A DNA stretch of 64,000 bases, from NCBI GenBank assembly GCA_023105745.1, contig JALGQZ010000003.1:76420696-76484695 (forward strand), read 5' to 3'. The notes under the pieces were generated by a model. It made no database searches, was not told the origin of the DNA, and was given only the letters and a program-made list of their open reading frames with translations. The first letter of the stretch is position 1, and each line of letters opens with the position of its first letter. Position numbers and translations under genes: made by a program. The DNA is from Austropuccinia psidii (taxonomy: Eukaryota; Basidiomycota; Pucciniomycetes; Pucciniales; Sphaerophragmiaceae). Of this stretch, positions 34,486 through 48,140 are shown in pieces.

Positions 34486-35362
34486 TGTGAGCCTTAGAGG
34501 TAATTTCATATACCCAAAAGACCACAAATATAAAAAATAACATATTAATATAAATAAAATAAATTTATTTATATTATTAAAATAAAAATCAAAATATAAA
34601 TATAAAATTATAATTTAAAAATAAAAAATACATTAAATTTTGTAAATATAAAATTACATTTATACTTGAAAAAATTAAGTAAAAATGAAACTTTAACAAA
34701 ATTGTGAAAAAATAAATAAATTTGGAAAAAAGTTAAATAAAATTTATTATAACTTTTTATCCAATGAATAAACATATAAAATTTATTTCACCATTGGATT
34801 CCTCATAAAAAATCAGGTGGGGTCACCTCTGAGTGAAATTCTTGTAACTCAACTCTAAATAAGCTTAAATTAAGTTTTTAGTATTTTCAATACAAAAGTT
34901 GAAAATCCTCAAAACCTTAATTTAATTCACACCACATGTGGTGTTAACCATCAATTTTTGTGTTAAAATTGAGGTGTTGTGTTTAGTTTAGAAGTTATGA
35001 GGAATTGAAGTATTTTCAATTGAATTCAATTGAAATGTCAAAGTGTGCGCGTGTATTACATAAGTGAACTTTGATTTACATATGAGGTGTCAATTATTAC
35101 TGTATTGTACTGTACAATTGAATTGAATTACATATGTAAATTATAAGTATAATACATGATGAGGAATTAAAGGAAAAATAAATTGGAAAGATTAAATTTG
35201 GGGGGGAAAAGAAACTCCAGCTCTAAGGGGGAGCTAGACCCCCAAAATCCTTGCTGACAGGCGTGGGATGTCAAAATTCACGCAAAATTTCATCACTTTT
35301 GGCCTGGAATTGAGTTACAGGGTCTGTGGACTCAATTGATGATGAGGTTTTGATACCAACTG
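34486..35362 (+). repeat. Partial C-type LTR in + orientation
   Basis: Starts exactly at TGTGAGCCTTAGAGG inside D2 and follows the C LTR for 877 bp. It stops within GGGGTAGTTTT, where the next base is the exact terminus TGTAAGG of the C2 LTR in opposite orientation. It is the inverted counterpart of roughly 36350-37236. This is either an older + strand C insertion hit by C2, or the product of a self-integration. Confidence 0.85.
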
Positions 35363-37236
35363 GGGTAGTTTTTGTAAGGTGTGGATATGAAACTTTGATT
35401 CAAAATCAAGTACTTTTCCTGTCCTCAAAATTTGTATAAGGTAAAATTCAGTTAAAAATAGTATGAAATATTATTTTTAAGAGAAAACACGCCAATTTTA
35501 TTGTTTATAACTTTATTAGTATAAAACAATAATATAAAAATTTATTGTTTAACCAACAATAAAGATTTATCCCAAAAAATACTCTACAAGAGATATTTTA
35601 AGGCTACAAAAGAAATTTCTTCAAGAGCAATTTCAATTGGAATTAATTGAGCAAAGAACTGCAAGCAATTAATTAAAGAACAAAGTCTTTAAAAAGAATA
35701 TTAAAGAGAAAACACGCCCAAAAGTGACCAGAGTGAATTTGGAAACAAAGTGACAAAGTTAACAGTGATGAAAGATGCTTTAATTCACTTTTGGGGTGGT
35801 TCAGGGGTAAAAATGATTATAAGAGTTACAAAAAATGATTATAATGATTTTTTCACGTGGTTAAAAGGATTAAAATGATTTAAAAGTGGTGGTTGGAATC
35901 TTTGATTGATTGGTTTAACAGTTTTAAACTAATTAATAAAAGGAAAAGGTTCTAACATGAAGAGAAAAGTGGGGCAAAGAAGACATTCTTTTATAGCCAT
36001 CAATTCTCTTACTCCAAAAGTAAAATTTACTCTTGTCAGTCGTAAAAAACAGTCTGACAACAGAAAAGCCATTTATGGCATCATTGAACCCTGGTTTAGA
36101 CCAAAAAGGGCTGGTTTAAGCCATTTTTAGCCATTTTTAGCCATTTTTAGCCATTTTTAGCCATTTTTAGCCATTTTAGACCCTTAAATCAGCCATTACT
36201 ATAGCAATACCAGGCCTAGAGCCTTCAAAACACGTCAGAATGTGTGTCAGAGTCGTAGAAACCAGTTAAAACTGTTTTTACTCTGATGGTTTTATCTTAA
36301 GGGTAGTTTTACCCTCTTGGCAACAGCTAAAACTACCCCAGTTGGTATCAAAACCTCATCATCAATTGAGTCCACAGACCCTGTAACTCAATTCCAGGCC
36401 AAAAGTGATGAACTTTTGCGTGAATTTTGACATCCCACGCCTGTCAGAAAGGATTTTGGGGGTCTAGCTCCCCCTTAGAGCTGGAGTTCCTTTTCCCCCC
36501 CAAATTTAATCTTTCCAATTTATTTTTCCTTTAATTCCTCATCATGTATTATACTTATAATTTACATATGTAATTCAATTCAATTGTACAGTACAATACA
36601 GTAATAATTGACACCTCATATGTAAATCAAAGTTCACTTATGTAATACATGCGCACATTTTGACATTTCAATTGAATTCAATTGAAAATACTTCAATTCC
36701 TCATAACTTCTAAACTAAACACAACACCTCAATTTTAACACAAAAATTGATGGTTAACACCACATGTGGTGTGAATTAAATTAAGGTTTTGAGGATTTTC
36801 AACTTTTGTATTGAAAATACTAAAAACTTAATTTAAGCTTATTTAGAGTTGAGTTACAAAAATTTCACTCAGAGGTGACCCCACCTGATTTTTTATGAGG
36901 AATCCAATGGTGAAATAAAATTTATATGTTTATTTATTGGATAAAAAGTTATAATAAATTTTATTTAACTTTTTTCCAAATTTATTTATTTTTTCACAAT
37001 TTTGTTAAAATTTCATTTTTACTTAAATTTTTCAAGTATAAATGTAATTTTATATTTACAAAATTTAAAGTAATTTTATTTTTAATTATAATTAATTTTT
37101 TATTTTTAATATAATTTTATATTTATATTTTTTATTTTTATTTTAATAATATAAATAAATTTATTTTATTTATATTAATATGTTATTTTTGTATTTGTGG
37201 TCTTTTGGGTATATGAAATTACCTCTAAGGCTCACA
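35363..37236 (-). repeat. C2 3' LTR (1,874 bp)
   Basis: TGTGAGCC (37236) to CCACACCTTACA (35363), preceded on the minus strand by the polypurine tract at 37237-37255. It has six AGCCATTTTT-type units near 36117-36175, more than any other copy here. The CACATGTG and GAATTC-centred palindromes are intact. Confidence 0.92.
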
Positions 37237-37259
37237 TTCCCTCCCCCTAAAAAAGAATA

Positions 37260-40200
37260 TTACTTTGTAATATTGGTGTTTCTAGTGTGTCTGAATCTCC
37301 TCAGGAGTTTGGTGGCTTCTTGTATATCTTTCTCTTCTAACCATTCATCTTCACAAGTTGGGTCAATGTACCTAACAAGGTATTCCCTTACTTTCTTGGT
37401 TCTTAATTTCCTTTCTTTAAGAACTTTGGTTATTTTCTTAGTACCAGATGTCTCAATAGGAGGTATAACTTGGGGAATCTTATTCCTCAAGGGAAATTTC
37501 TCAGCATCACTAGATTTGTATGGCTTTATCAAGCTTACTGGAAATGTAGGGTGCTTATTGCTAAGTTCTTCAGATAACTCTACTTCAACAGCATTTTCTC
37601 CATGGAGGGCCTTAATCACAAAAGGTCCTGCAAAGGAGTCTTTTAACTTTTTACATCCTTTGATGTTATTGAAGTTAGTGGTGGATACAAGAACTAGGTC
37701 CCCCACTTTGAAATCTGGAGTTGCATGAGATTTATCCCATTTGTCTTTAGCATATGCAAAAGAGTCCTCCATGCATCTCACTGCATGCTTTCTAGCTTTG
37801 TCTAGCATTCCTTTGAAGCTAGCAGCTGTGGGATGTATTTCAATTAAGTCTTTCCTCAAGGAATCTTGGGGTAACTTGGGGTTCCATCCTTTTTCTAGAA
37901 TAGCAGGAGTCTGATTGGTACTGGAATGGATTGATGTTTTATATGCTAATTCCAGTGCTGGTAACAGAGCCACCAATCATGGGTAAATCCATCACAATCT
38001 TTGAATTCAAGGCCATATGCACAAAATCTTCTCACCATGTCCTCTAAGGTTTGGATCATTCTTTCAGCCAGACCATCTGTTCGTGGGTGGTAGGCTGTAG
38101 AGAAAGACAGTTTTGTGCCAAATAATTGGTGAAGATTTGTCCATAGAGCTGAAGTGAATTTAGGATCTCTATCACTGATGATATTTGTAAATATCCCAGT
38201 CCATGACACTACTCTATTCCATATCAGAAGAGCTGTATCCATGGCTGTATCATCTTTGTGACATGGTAAAAAGATTGGAGTTTTACTGAATCTGTCCACA
38301 ATTACTAGGCAAGCATTATAGCTCCTGTCACCTCCTGGTGGTAGGCCAGTTACCCAATCCATATGGACAATTTCCCAAGGTCTGTTTGGTTCTTGGATTT
38401 TCATCATATTTCCAAGTCTTTTGCCAGTGGATTTATTTGCCTTTTGGCATCTGTCACAGGTTTTGCAATATTCTGCAACATCTTTTTGCCACATTGGCCA
38501 CCATATGCAGGTCTTTACTTTCTCTCTTGTTCTGTCCTCAGAAAGATGTCCTGAAAAGGGACTATCATGGCATTCTTTCAGTACAAGATTGATTAATGAC
38601 CTGTCTACAACTGTCATGACACATGTGTGCTTGGTTCTGTGGTAAATTATACCATCCAGTAGGTGAAATCTCCCTTCATTATAAGATTTTCTCCATACTT
38701 CATCCAAGGCATGTATTAGAGAGTTGTCTTTACAGTCTTTGTTAAGCAATTGGCATAAGATGCTACAATTCTTATCTTGAGTGTAGCTGCTTCTGACTTC
38801 TTCAAAGAAGGTGGTGTTCAAGTCTGTAACACTTATTCCTTGTATTGGAATTTGTGGTGAAGCTTCTTCTGGCACATAAGCAGGATTATCAATGTTATTT
38901 GGTAATGGCCATCTGCTTAGTCCATCTGCATTCTTATGAATATTCCCATCCTTATGAACAATAGTCATATTGCCTCTGTATTCTTGTATGGCTATTTGCC
39001 ATCTGAGCATGTGTCTGTTAGGTGTTTTCATGTTCAAAAGTGATTTCACAGCTGTACAATCTGTTATTACTTCAAAAACACATCCCTCTAAGAAATAGTT
39101 CAATTTCTCTAAGGCCCAGACAAGGCATAGACATTCCATTTGACTTGCTCCATATCTGGCTTCAGTTGGTTTGATTTGCCTGGATATGAAACATATTGGT
39201 CCTTCTACAGGTTTGTCATTTATGATCTGAACTTGGTGAAGTGCAGCACCTAGTCCATCCCCTGATGCATCAATATACAGTTTGAAAGGTAATTTAAAGT
39301 CTGGCATCAGTAAGAGTGGAGCAGTGGTCAATGCTTCTCTTAGAGACTCAAAAGCTTTGACTCTGTCAACAGTCATCTCAAATACTGTGTCTTTGTCACA
39401 CAACTTATAAAGTGGTCTTGCTATGGATGCAAAGTCTTTAATGTGTTGCCTGTAATATCCTGCAAAACCTAAGAATGACTGAATTTCCTTCTTATTCTGA
39501 GGCATGGGTTTTAACAATACTGCTGCAACTTTGTTTTTATCAATTCCAAGGGACAAACCAGATACAACATGTCCTAGTGCCTTAAGTTCTTTAAATCCAA
39601 AATGACATTTCTTCAAGGAGATTTTCATGTTTACTTATTGGATTTTTGTCAAAACTCTTGATAATCTGTACATGTGCTCCTCCCAAGTCTTTGAACAGAT
39701 AATAATGTCATCAATGTAAATGATTAACCATCCCTCTGAGAGTTCTTCAGGGAAGATTTCATTCATCATTCTTTGGAAGTGTGAAGGTGCATTTTTGATA
39801 CCAAAGGGCATCCTTAAGTATTCATACACTCCACAATGAACAATAATTCTCAAGTATTTTCTTGCTCTTGGTGTTACTACATTTTGATGGAATCCTTTAA
39901 GGGCATCCATAGTGGTTATATACACTGCTTGAGATATTTGAGTAAGGGCAATTTGTATTTTTGGTATTGGGTATCTGTCTGGAACAGTGTAAGTGTTCAG
40001 AGCTCTAAAGTCCCCAACCATTCTGGATTTTCCATTATGCCACGCCACTATGACTGGTGTAGTTATTTGTACTTCCTCATTGTGGCCTACTTTTCTTATT
40101 ACACCAAGGTCTAGAAGTTCTTTGATATGAATTTCTAGAGCTTCTCTTGATTTTGGACTTGCTGGATAAGCAGGTCTTCTTAAGAGTGGTGGATAAGGTC

Positions 40201-40372
40201 TCTCAATGTTAAGAATGATGTCAACTTCATGACCAATAATTGCTCCCAGGGGTTCTTTGTCTGTAGCAAATGCTCCTCTGTGGTCATACAAAAGGGAAGA
40301 AAGTTCATTTTCTTGTTTATTAGTCAGATGAAGGCTTATTTCAGCCTCATTTAACTGTTCAGACTTGAATTT
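37260..40372 (-). pseudogene. C2 pol: RT, RNase H, integrase, chromodomain
   Basis: The RT part (40372-39638) has [24 protein letters not shown] and YIDDI near 39720. A TAA at 39637-39635 interrupts [10 protein letters not shown]. RNase H and integrase (39628-37946) show [15 protein letters not shown], the HHCC region [14 protein letters not shown] with [25 protein letters not shown] and LAERM. A frame break near 37965 (HDW-LLPALE) separates the C-terminal integrase and chromodomain-like end (REYLVRYIDPTCEDEW; stop at 37260). Only two lesions plus the B insertion separate it from an intact polyprotein. Confidence 0.88.
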
Positions 40373-40377
40373 CTCTA
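40373..40377. repeat. Target-site duplication CTCTA, left copy of B
   Basis: CTCTA precedes the B LTR edge TGTAAGATG and is matched at 50666-50670. The duplicated site lies in C2 coding sequence. Confidence 0.92.
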
Positions 40378-42295
40378 TGTAAGATGTGACTATGAAACTG
40401 ATGATAATATTACTATTAATCAACAGTACTATGTCTGTTCTTATGAAATATAATAATAAAATATTATTATAACCACAATTAAATAATTAAAAAATTATTT
40501 CTTTCACGTGTTAAGCACTACTAGTGATTTTAACAGTGAGCAAGTAATTGTCTACAAGAATCAATTACAAGAAGAATTTAATAATAAAAACTTCTTTATT
40601 AAAATAATAAAATTATTTTAATATATAATTATCTTTTGCAAGAATAATTATAAAGATAATTCTTGAAGAAAAACTATTACTAGAGAAAAACTTTAAGAAT
40701 TAAAGATAAATGACTCACTAATACTCCAATGAACTTATTGATAATAAAAGTAGAGAAATTTGACGTGGAATTGTGGATTTAAGGGATCAAAAGGATTTAT
40801 AACAGTATTACAACAATATATAGTTGGATTCTATGATTTCACGTCTTTCTGATTGATTCTGAAAGAATTAAAACACTTAAGAATAGTTGAACTAATACTT
40901 ACTTGTTGGTAATAAAGATTTAATAAATTGATAAGATGATGATGAAAAAACAGCAAGAAGAGGCTTCTTTTAAGTCAACAACAGCTCACAGAGGCGTGCC
41001 ATGGAGCAAACTGAAAAACCAGTGAGTGAGAAAACAATAAACCTTTTTGGATTATTGATTGCATCATCTGTTGTCATGTAAGATTATCATAATTACTTAA
41101 TTGATGCTTTTACGTGACTACCAACCCCAATATGGTTAAGAATAAAAGGAGTAACACTTGTAAATCTTCTTTTATTCTAAAATAATCATTGATTTCTCAA
41201 AGTTATCAATGCTATTACCAATTTCATCACAGGTTGTAATTACTGTGAATTTTTGAAGATTCAGTGTTTCACGTAGAATATCCAAAAATGGACTGTAAGT
41301 AAAACTTTTAATTTTACTAGTAAAACTGTAATTCTTTTTGGTTGTACCATAGATAATACAGTTCTCCTTTAGTCCTGAAAGTTTCAGAAAGATTCATTAA
41401 GAATTGTATTTTTAATGAATTTTTGAAGTTTTTACCTTATTTCTACGTAGAATTGCAAATAGCAGTATTTTGCTGGTTGCTATGAGGTAAATCAATGAAT
41501 ATGGATCCCAAAAGGGTTTAATTACTCTTTTAGGGTCTAGTCATGGAAAGTCATCAAGAATTGACGTGGTTACAGGAGTCTAAGTAGCTTATTACCTCCT
41601 TGGCACGTCAAAATAGCAGGTTATTTGCTATTTTTCTTATGATTACAGTAGGTGTAACTTGGTAACCAAGTTCCCAAAGAGTTTTAGTTTACCAATTGGG
41701 CCAAGATGAGCCATGGATCCATGCTCTGGAGCTATCCACGCCTCTGAGGCCTCAGAAGTTGGGTACCCTGGCTCTCTTTGATGTCTTTTGTCCCCCTTGC
41801 CTATTTTTTACGTCAAAATAGTAATTTAAGCTTAAAGTGAGATATCCACTATGGGTGTACCAAAAGTCCATGTAAGAATACCATGATATTAAGTGCTCAA
41901 AACATGCATAACACTATTCTTAGTGTATATGTAACATGGGATTTCTCACTTTCCCATTATTTTGGCTAAAAATCAAGAAAAACAAAAATTTTCACGGATC
42001 TTTTATGTGGTATTAATGATGTGGTATTGAAGTATTTTCCATTTTACCACCTCAAATACTTAAATTGAGCTTATTCACTCTATGGAGCTACCCTAGGTGA
42101 ATTTTTGTGTAGAATCCAAATCTGGTCTTAAATCCATGGATTTACTTACTTAATAAAAAGTTATTCATCTTTTCTGAAATTGAAAATGATGAATTTTGGA
42201 TATATGCATGACTTATGAGTTTTGCATAATTCAAAATTTCTTTTTAAGATAATTGTGGCCTATTTGGGTATGTAAAATATACCTCAAGGCTCACA
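40378..42295 (-). repeat. Element B 3' LTR (1,918 bp)
   Basis: TGTGAGCCTTGAGG (42295) to GTCACATCTTACA (40378). The polypurine tract GGTGGGAGGGAA lies at 42296-42307 on the minus strand. Confidence 0.95.
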
Positions 42296-42437
42296 TTCCC
42301 TCCCACCAAAAAATAAAATTGTACTACAATTTTATTAGTGATAAAAAGAATAAGGCCCCAAAAGGGGGTTAATGTCCACTGTCCAACCTCTTCACATTAC
42401 TCAGATCAAGTAATTTAAAGCACATTTATAGACATAT

Positions 42438-45400
42438 TCAGGCTTGTGGCCTTCTTTCATGTCTAAATCTTCTTAAGAGTTTATCTGAGTCAGGTATTTC
42501 TGATTCTGCCATCCATTCATCTTCATGTACTGGATTTCTATATCTGACAAGATATTCTCTTTGATTTTTACCCCTAAGTCTCCTTTCTTTAATGACTTTC
42601 TTTATCTTTCTGTCTTCATTCTGTTCTACAGGTGGTACAGTTAAAGGAGTTGGGTTTCTTAAAGGAAACAATTCTTTATCAGCTGGTTGATAAGGTTTTA
42701 TCAAGCTGACTGGAAATGTGGGGTGTTTATTTTCCAATTCACCACTCAATTCCACTTGAACTGCATTGGTTCCATGTAGAGCAACAATAACAAAAGGTCC
42801 TACATAAGAATCTTTAAGTTTCTTTGGGCCTTTGATATTATTAAAATTCAAGGTTGAAACTAGAACTAAGTCCCCTACTTTGAAGTCTGGTACTTTATGA
42901 CTCTTGTCCCACTTCTGTTTTGCATAATCAAAAGCATCATCCATACTTTGTTTTGCATGGTGTTTTACTTTATCAAGCATTAATTTGAAGCTGGAGGCTG
43001 TAGGATGAATGTCAATCAAGTCTTTCCTCAGTGTGTCTGCTGGGAGTCTTGGATTCCATCCTTTTTCTAACATAGCAGGAGTTTGTCCTGTGGAAGAATG
43101 GACTGATGTCTTGTATGCCAATTCTAATGCAGGTATCAGAGTGCACCAGTCATGGGTAAAGCCATCTGAGTCTTTGAATTCTAATCCATAAGCACAGAAT
43201 CTCCTGATCATGTCTTCTAAAGTTTGAATCATCCTCTCTGCTAGCCCATCTGTTTGAGGGTGATATGCTGTAGAGAATGATAACTTAGTCCCAAACAATC
43301 TATGAAGATTGGTCCAAAGTGCAGATGTGAACTTGGGGTCTCTGTCACTTATGATATTCTTAAATAACCCTGTATGAGAAATAACTCTACTCCATAAAAG
43401 AAGAGCTGTATCCATAGCAGTGTCATCTTTATGACATGGTAAGAATATGGGAGTTTTGCTATATCTGTCTACAATGACTAAACAAGCATTATAACCTTTG
43501 TCACCACTTGGAGGAAGTGCTGTGACCCAATCCATGTGAACAACTTCCCAAGGGGATTTTGGTTCTTGAATATGGATCATTAATCCAAATTTCTTGCCTG
43601 TACTCTTGTTTGCTTTTTGGCATCTATCACAGGTATGGCAATATTCAATGGTTTCTTTTCTCCAAGATGGCCACCATGCACAGTTCTTCACCTTTTCAAG
43701 TGTTCTGTCTTCTGATAGGTGTCCAGAGTAAATGCTATCATGGCATTCATGAAGAATGGTATTGATGAGCAATCTACTACACAATGTCATCACACAAGAA
43801 TGTTTTGTTCTATGGTAAATAATCCCATCAAACAAGTGAAATCTTCCTTCAGAATAGGAATTTTTCCAAACTTCATCTAGTGTATTAACCAAAGATGTGT
43901 CTTTGCAGTCTTTATCCAATAAAGAAGTCAAGATATGGCAATTCTTGTCTTGTTTATAAGACTCTCTGACTTCTTCAAAGAATTCAGTCCCAATATCAGT
44001 TATGTTAATCCCTTCAATTGGAATCTGTGGTTCAGCTTCCAAAGGTACATAAGCTGGGTTATCAGGAGTGTTGGCTAAAGCCCATCTACTAAGTCCATCA
44101 GCATTTTTGTGAATGTTTCCTGCTTTATGAACTATAGTCATGTTTCCTCTATATTCTTGAATGGCTATTTGCCATCTCAACATATGTCTGTTGGGAGTTT
44201 TCATGTTAAGAAGTGATTTCACGGCATTACAGTCAGTTATCACTTCAAAAACACTGCCATCAAGGTAATAGTGTAATTTCTCAAGTGCCCATACCAAACA
44301 TAAGCACTCCATTTGGCTTGCACCATATCTGGCTTCTGTTGGTTTGATTTGTCTTGAGATATAACAAACTGGTCCTTCTGTAGGTTTGTCATCAATAATT
44401 TGGACTTGGTGTAGGGCTGCCCCTAATCCATCTCCACATGCATCAATGTACAATTTAAAAGGAATATTCCAGTCAGGCATGAGGAGTAAAGGTGCTTCTG
44501 TAAGGGCTTTCTTTATCTTCTCATAAGCTTTAATTCTTTCCTGTGTCATTTCAAATACAGTCTGTTGATCACAGATTCTATAAAGTGACTTGGCTAGAAT
44601 TGCAAAATCTTTCAAGTGTTGCCTATAGTAACTAGCAAATCCAAGAAAAGACATCATTTCTTTTTTATTCTGGGGTATTGGCTTAAGTAACACTGCTGCT
44701 ACTTTATTCTTGTCAATACCCAAGCTCAAACCAGAAACAACATGTCCTAATGCTTTGAGTTCTTCAAAACCAAAATTGCATTTCTTAAGTGAAATTTTCA
44801 TGTTCACTTCTGCAACTTTATGAAGTACTCTTGCAAGTCTTTCAAGGTGCAAAGACCATGAGTCAGAACATATAATAATATCATCAATATAAATGATAAG
44901 CCATCCTTCAGACAATTCTGTGGGGAAGATGGTATTCATCATTCTTTGATAATGAGATGGAGCATTTTTAATGCCAAATGGCATTCTAAGATACTCATAA
45001 ATACCACAGTGAGTGATAATTCTAAGTAATTTCCTAGCTTTAGGCGTCAAAACATTTTGATGGAAGCCTTTTAATGCATCCATTGATGTTATATACTTGG
45101 CTTTAGACAATTGAGTCAAGGTTTCTTGGATCCTAGGGATTGGATACCTATCTGGAACTGTGTAGGTATTCAAAGCTCTAAAATCTCCAACCATTCTTGA
45201 CTTATCATTATGCCATGCAATAATAACAGGTGTTGTCACTTCAACTTCCTCATTATGGCCTACTTTCCTTAGCACACCAAGTTGGATCAACTCTTGGATA
45301 TGTTTTTCCAAGGCCTCTCTAGCTCTGGGACTGGCTGGATAAGCTGGTCTTCTAAGTACTGGAGGATATGGTCTATCAATATTAAGAGTAATATCAATTT

Positions 45401-48140
45401 CATGTCCCCTTATAGCGCCTAATGGTTCATTGTCAGATGCAAATGCATTATTGTATGTATATAATACATCAATAAGTTCATTCCTCATCTTTGGTGACAA
45501 TGATGGATTAATTTGTGCTTCAACAAGTTGTTTAGACACAAATTCATCTTTGTAAGTATCTTTGACAGAAGATACTACAGATATCTGTTTTGGCATATTG
45601 GAGAAAGCAAATTTTTGCCTTTTGCTATCTCCAATTGTGAAATATCTGTCTTTATGGTTATTTATATCAATACCATAAATATTCAAGTAATCATTTCCAA
45701 GAATGATATGCTGAGATGTACAATTATCCATTACTACAATCTCAGTTTTCATTCTTACACTTCCTGCTGGATGTGGGAATACAATATTAGTATCCAATAT
45801 GCCCAAGGGGTACATATTGTTACTGGCACTACTGAACTGTACACCTTCTATTGGTAATAGATGGTTTTTCCATTCAGGAAGTATAATTTGGAGATAATCC
45901 TTGCCAATACAAGTGCAAAATGCCCCTGTATCCAGATTTACTTTGGCTTCAATATCACCCATTAGAACTGATGTGATACAGGATGCTCCAGCAGTGTAAC
46001 CCTTTCCTCTAGCAGGTTTTGTTTTACACATTCTGGCATCTTGGATATTGATCAGGTTGTAGCAATCCTCACTGTACTGTGGCAAGTGGGTATGGACTTC
46101 TGTGACCTCAAAGAAAGCTGAAATGTTTTCAATGGGATAGTCCTCTACTGGTGTATCTTCAGAGACTGCAGAATCTTGATCAGACTCTTCTTTCTCTTCA
46201 GTACACTGAATGTCTTCAATGATTTGAACTTCATTGATCTTTGTCTTCTTAGGGCAAGTGTTGGCTAAATGTGAAGTACTTCCACATTTATGACACTTCA
46301 AGACAGGTCTTTCTGGTCTTCTTTCCTCTCTAGGAATCTTTGAGACTATTTTGGACTCTATTGGGTTTCTAACCCAAGTTTTACCAATTCTTGTTCTGGT
46401 AATGATATCTTCCATAGCATTAATGTAGTCCTCTGATGAACAGGGTTCCACACATCTGCTTTTGATAGCATGTTCCAGTTCTCCTCCACATTTTCTTAAT
46501 ATTTTCATATTAATCATAGTGTCAGACATATCTGGGTGTAAAGCAGATAATCTGTCTTTTTGTTTGAAGAACCAAGTAAGTGGTTTGTCTTTTTCTGAGT
46601 TAAAAATGGCACTTTCAAAAGCATTCTCCATTTTAAACCTCCAAGAATTATTGGCCCATTTGGTAATCACTTCAGATTTCCACCAAGACCAGTCATGTCT
46701 TCCATGATCCATTCTCATCTTGTAGTACCATTTCTTTGCAGTCTTGGTAAACAAACAATGTAATTTTCCTACTATGATTTCATCAGGTATATTAAAGTCT
46801 TCTTGCAACATATCAATAGTCCTGATGAATTCAATGTGGTTGTATTCTCCTTCACCAGAGAATGTTGGCCATTCTTCTAATTTGGGAATATCCTTTGCAG
46901 AAATAACATTCTCTCCTAAGAATGGAGTCAAACTTTCTTTGACAGAAAGTTTTTCTTCAGTCAAAGGTGTAGAATGTCTTGGCATATGTGGTTCATGATT
47001 CTTATGAATTTGCTCCACACTTGCAATTATTTCATTCTTCAATTTCTGCCTTTCACTGTCACTTTTTGCTAAATGTATAGCAAATTGATTGGTGTTCTTA
47101 ACTATTTGTAAGACATGGTCTTCAAGAGTTTTAAGTCTATCATTTACTTTAAAGATGGAAAGATCCTCTGTGTCATTATTTTGACATTGGTTCTCAATTC
47201 TTTCACAAGCATTGCTAATTGACTCAAGGGTGACAGTTGTCAATTTATGCCAATCAGAATGTTGCTTATCATTTTTCTTTAAATCATTGATGTCTAATGT
47301 AATTTGCTTTAACTTTGACTCAAGTTTGCCAATTTCTACACTAATACTTCTATGTACATCATTTATTTGCGTGGAAAAGTCCTGTTCATCCTTTCCTGCT
47401 CTTTGGCTGTGAATTCCATAAGAGTTCTGGCCATATTGAAGACACTGTCCACGGCTGAAGGCTCCAATCTGGGGATCCTGTACCCTTGTGGGTAAGGTCT
47501 GTGCCAATTGGCTTTGCCTTTGCCCTTGCCTTGATGGTTCTTGGGACCTCTCTGTTTCTTTTGAGGTCCTTTGGGCTTGTCCTTGGATGCTTCTGGAGCT
47601 GGTTTGGAGCTGGTAGATGCCACTGGTGCCTCTGTCTCCAAAGTTGGAGTCATTTCCAATTCTTTCTTCTGGTCTATGGATAAAAGACTCTGGTTCTTCA
47701 ACCAATTCTTTATCTTTTTGACCTTGTCTTTGCAAGACAGGGGGCTCCAACCTCCTAAGAGTTCTATGGTCTTCTCCTGACCCAGAAAGCTCTTGATGTG
47801 TAAGTAGGAGTTCATGGCCCCCTGCCAAAGGCTTGGGCAGATTTCCCACTCCTCTTCTTTGGCTGCTCTGAACCAATTTTTGTACTGGCTCTGATATATT
47901 TCTATTGCTGCCACTTGAAAATGGTTCAGCCCTGGAAATATTATCATAAATTAGTTCAGGCTCAGAATTCACGTCAAAATCTGTTGGTACAGACCTTGGG
48001 GAATGGGGGGCAACTCTGGCATCCTCCAGATGTGCCTTTCTTGTGGAAGATTTGGCACTTCTGGATTTGGTCTTGCCTCTTCCTTGTCCACATCCATCTG
48101 GTTGGACTGAATAGTTGCTTCCATTTCTGGTATGCACCAT
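42438..48140 (-). CDS. Element B Gag-Pol polyprotein, 1,900 residues
   Basis: Start chosen at ATG 48140-48138 ([11 protein letters not shown]), matching the sister elements. An upstream in-frame GTG is not needed. Order: Gln/Ser/Arg-rich N terminus (1-260) overlapping the alternative ORF; coiled-coil-like part (270-400); Gag capsid-type domain [15 protein letters not shown] onward (420-560); CCHC knuckle [14 protein letters not shown] (about 612-625). Protease motif LDTGAFC is near 734. RT has YIDDI near 1083, RNase H has [15 protein letters not shown] near 1230, and integrase has the HHCC region, HMDW (near 1535), SDRDPKF and LAERM (near 1635). A chromodomain-like end [16 protein letters not shown] (about 1860-1890) closes it. 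There are no stops or shifts, so Gag and Pol are in one frame without a frameshift signal. The polyprotein is expected to be self-cleaved and to assemble virus-like particles. The start codon lies in an intron of the alternative transcript. Confidence 0.95.
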   Translation of the reverse strand: MVHTRNGSNYSVQPDGCGQGRGKTKSRSAKSSTRKAHLEDARVAPHSPRSVPTDFDVNSEPELIYDNISRAEPFSSGSNRNISEPVQKLVQSSQRRGVGNLPKPLAGGHELLLTHQELSGSGEDHRTLRRLEPPVLQRQGQKDKELVEEPESFIHRPEERIGNDSNFGDRGTSGIYQLQTSSRSIQGQAQRTSKETERSQEPSRQGQRQSQLAQTLPTRVQDPQIGAFSRGQCLQYGQNSYGIHSQRAGKDEQDFSTQINDVHRSISVEIGKLESKLKQITLDINDLKKNDKQHSDWHKLTTVTLESISNACERIENQCQNNDTEDLSIFKVNDRLKTLEDHVLQIVKNTNQFAIHLAKSDSERQKLKNEIIASVEQIHKNHEPHMPRHSTPLTEEKLSVKESLTPFLGENVISAKDIPKLEEWPTFSGEGEYNHIEFIRTIDMLQEDFNIPDEIIVGKLHCLFTKTAKKWYYKMRMDHGRHDWSWWKSEVITKWANNSWRFKMENAFESAIFNSEKDKPLTWFFKQKDRLSALHPDMSDTMINMKILRKCGGELEHAIKSRCVEPCSSEDYINAMEDIITRTRIGKTWVRNPIESKIVSKIPREERRPERPVLKCHKCGSTSHLANTCPKKTKINEVQIIEDIQCTEEKEESDQDSAVSEDTPVEDYPIENISAFFEVTEVHTHLPQYSEDCYNLINIQDARMCKTKPARGKGYTAGASCITSVLMGDIEAKVNLDTGAFCTCIGKDYLQIILPEWKNHLLPIEGVQFSSASNNMYPLGILDTNIVFPHPAGSVRMKTEIVVMDNCTSQHIILGNDYLNIYGIDINNHKDRYFTIGDSKRQKFAFSNMPKQISVVSSVKDTYKDEFVSKQLVEAQINPSLSPKMRNELIDVLYTYNNAFASDNEPLGAIRGHEIDITLNIDRPYPPVLRRPAYPASPRAREALEKHIQELIQLGVLRKVGHNEEVEVTTPVIIAWHNDKSRMVGDFRALNTYTVPDRYPIPRIQETLTQLSKAKYITSMDALKGFHQNVLTPKARKLLRIITHCGIYEYLRMPFGIKNAPSHYQRMMNTIFPTELSEGWLIIYIDDIIICSDSWSLHLERLARVLHKVAEVNMKISLKKCNFGFEELKALGHVVSGLSLGIDKNKVAAVLLKPIPQNKKEMMSFLGFASYYRQHLKDFAILAKSLYRICDQQTVFEMTQERIKAYEKIKKALTEAPLLLMPDWNIPFKLYIDACGDGLGAALHQVQIIDDKPTEGPVCYISRQIKPTEARYGASQMECLCLVWALEKLHYYLDGSVFEVITDCNAVKSLLNMKTPNRHMLRWQIAIQEYRGNMTIVHKAGNIHKNADGLSRWALANTPDNPAYVPLEAEPQIPIEGINITDIGTEFFEEVRESYKQDKNCHILTSLLDKDCKDTSLVNTLDEVWKNSYSEGRFHLFDGIIYHRTKHSCVMTLCSRLLINTILHECHDSIYSGHLSEDRTLEKVKNCAWWPSWRKETIEYCHTCDRCQKANKSTGKKFGLMIHIQEPKSPWEVVHMDWVTALPPSGDKGYNACLVIVDRYSKTPIFLPCHKDDTAMDTALLLWSRVISHTGLFKNIISDRDPKFTSALWTNLHRLFGTKLSFSTAYHPQTDGLAERMIQTLEDMIRRFCAYGLEFKDSDGFTHDWCTLIPALELAYKTSVHSSTGQTPAMLEKGWNPRLPADTLRKDLIDIHPTASSFKLMLDKVKHHAKQSMDDAFDYAKQKWDKSHKVPDFKVGDLVLVSTLNFNNIKGPKKLKDSYVGPFVIVALHGTNAVQVELSGELENKHPTFPVSLIKPYQPADKELFPLRNPTPLTVPPVEQNEDRKIKKVIKERRLRGKNQREYLVRYRNPVHEDEWMAESEIPDSDKLLRRFRHERRPQA

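Noticed and set aside
34486..34500. TGTGAGCC at 34486 as the 3' LTR of D2
   Set aside because: It interrupts D2 coding sequence and matches the C-type LTR, not the D/E LTR.
47486..47780. Hydrophobic + strand frames opposite the overlapping gag region (also 6005-6280, 23973-24256, 61801-62150)
   Set aside because: Antisense of the Lys/Pro/Gln-rich overlap; open because that region lacks certain codons, not conserved as protein.
47363..48140. A programmed frameshift joining the alternative frame to gag
   Set aside because: The alternative frame has its own conserved stop and C terminus ([FQ][PQ][KR]K or similar), and Gag-Pol has its own ATG. No slippery site was seen, and conserved splice sites explain the layout better.
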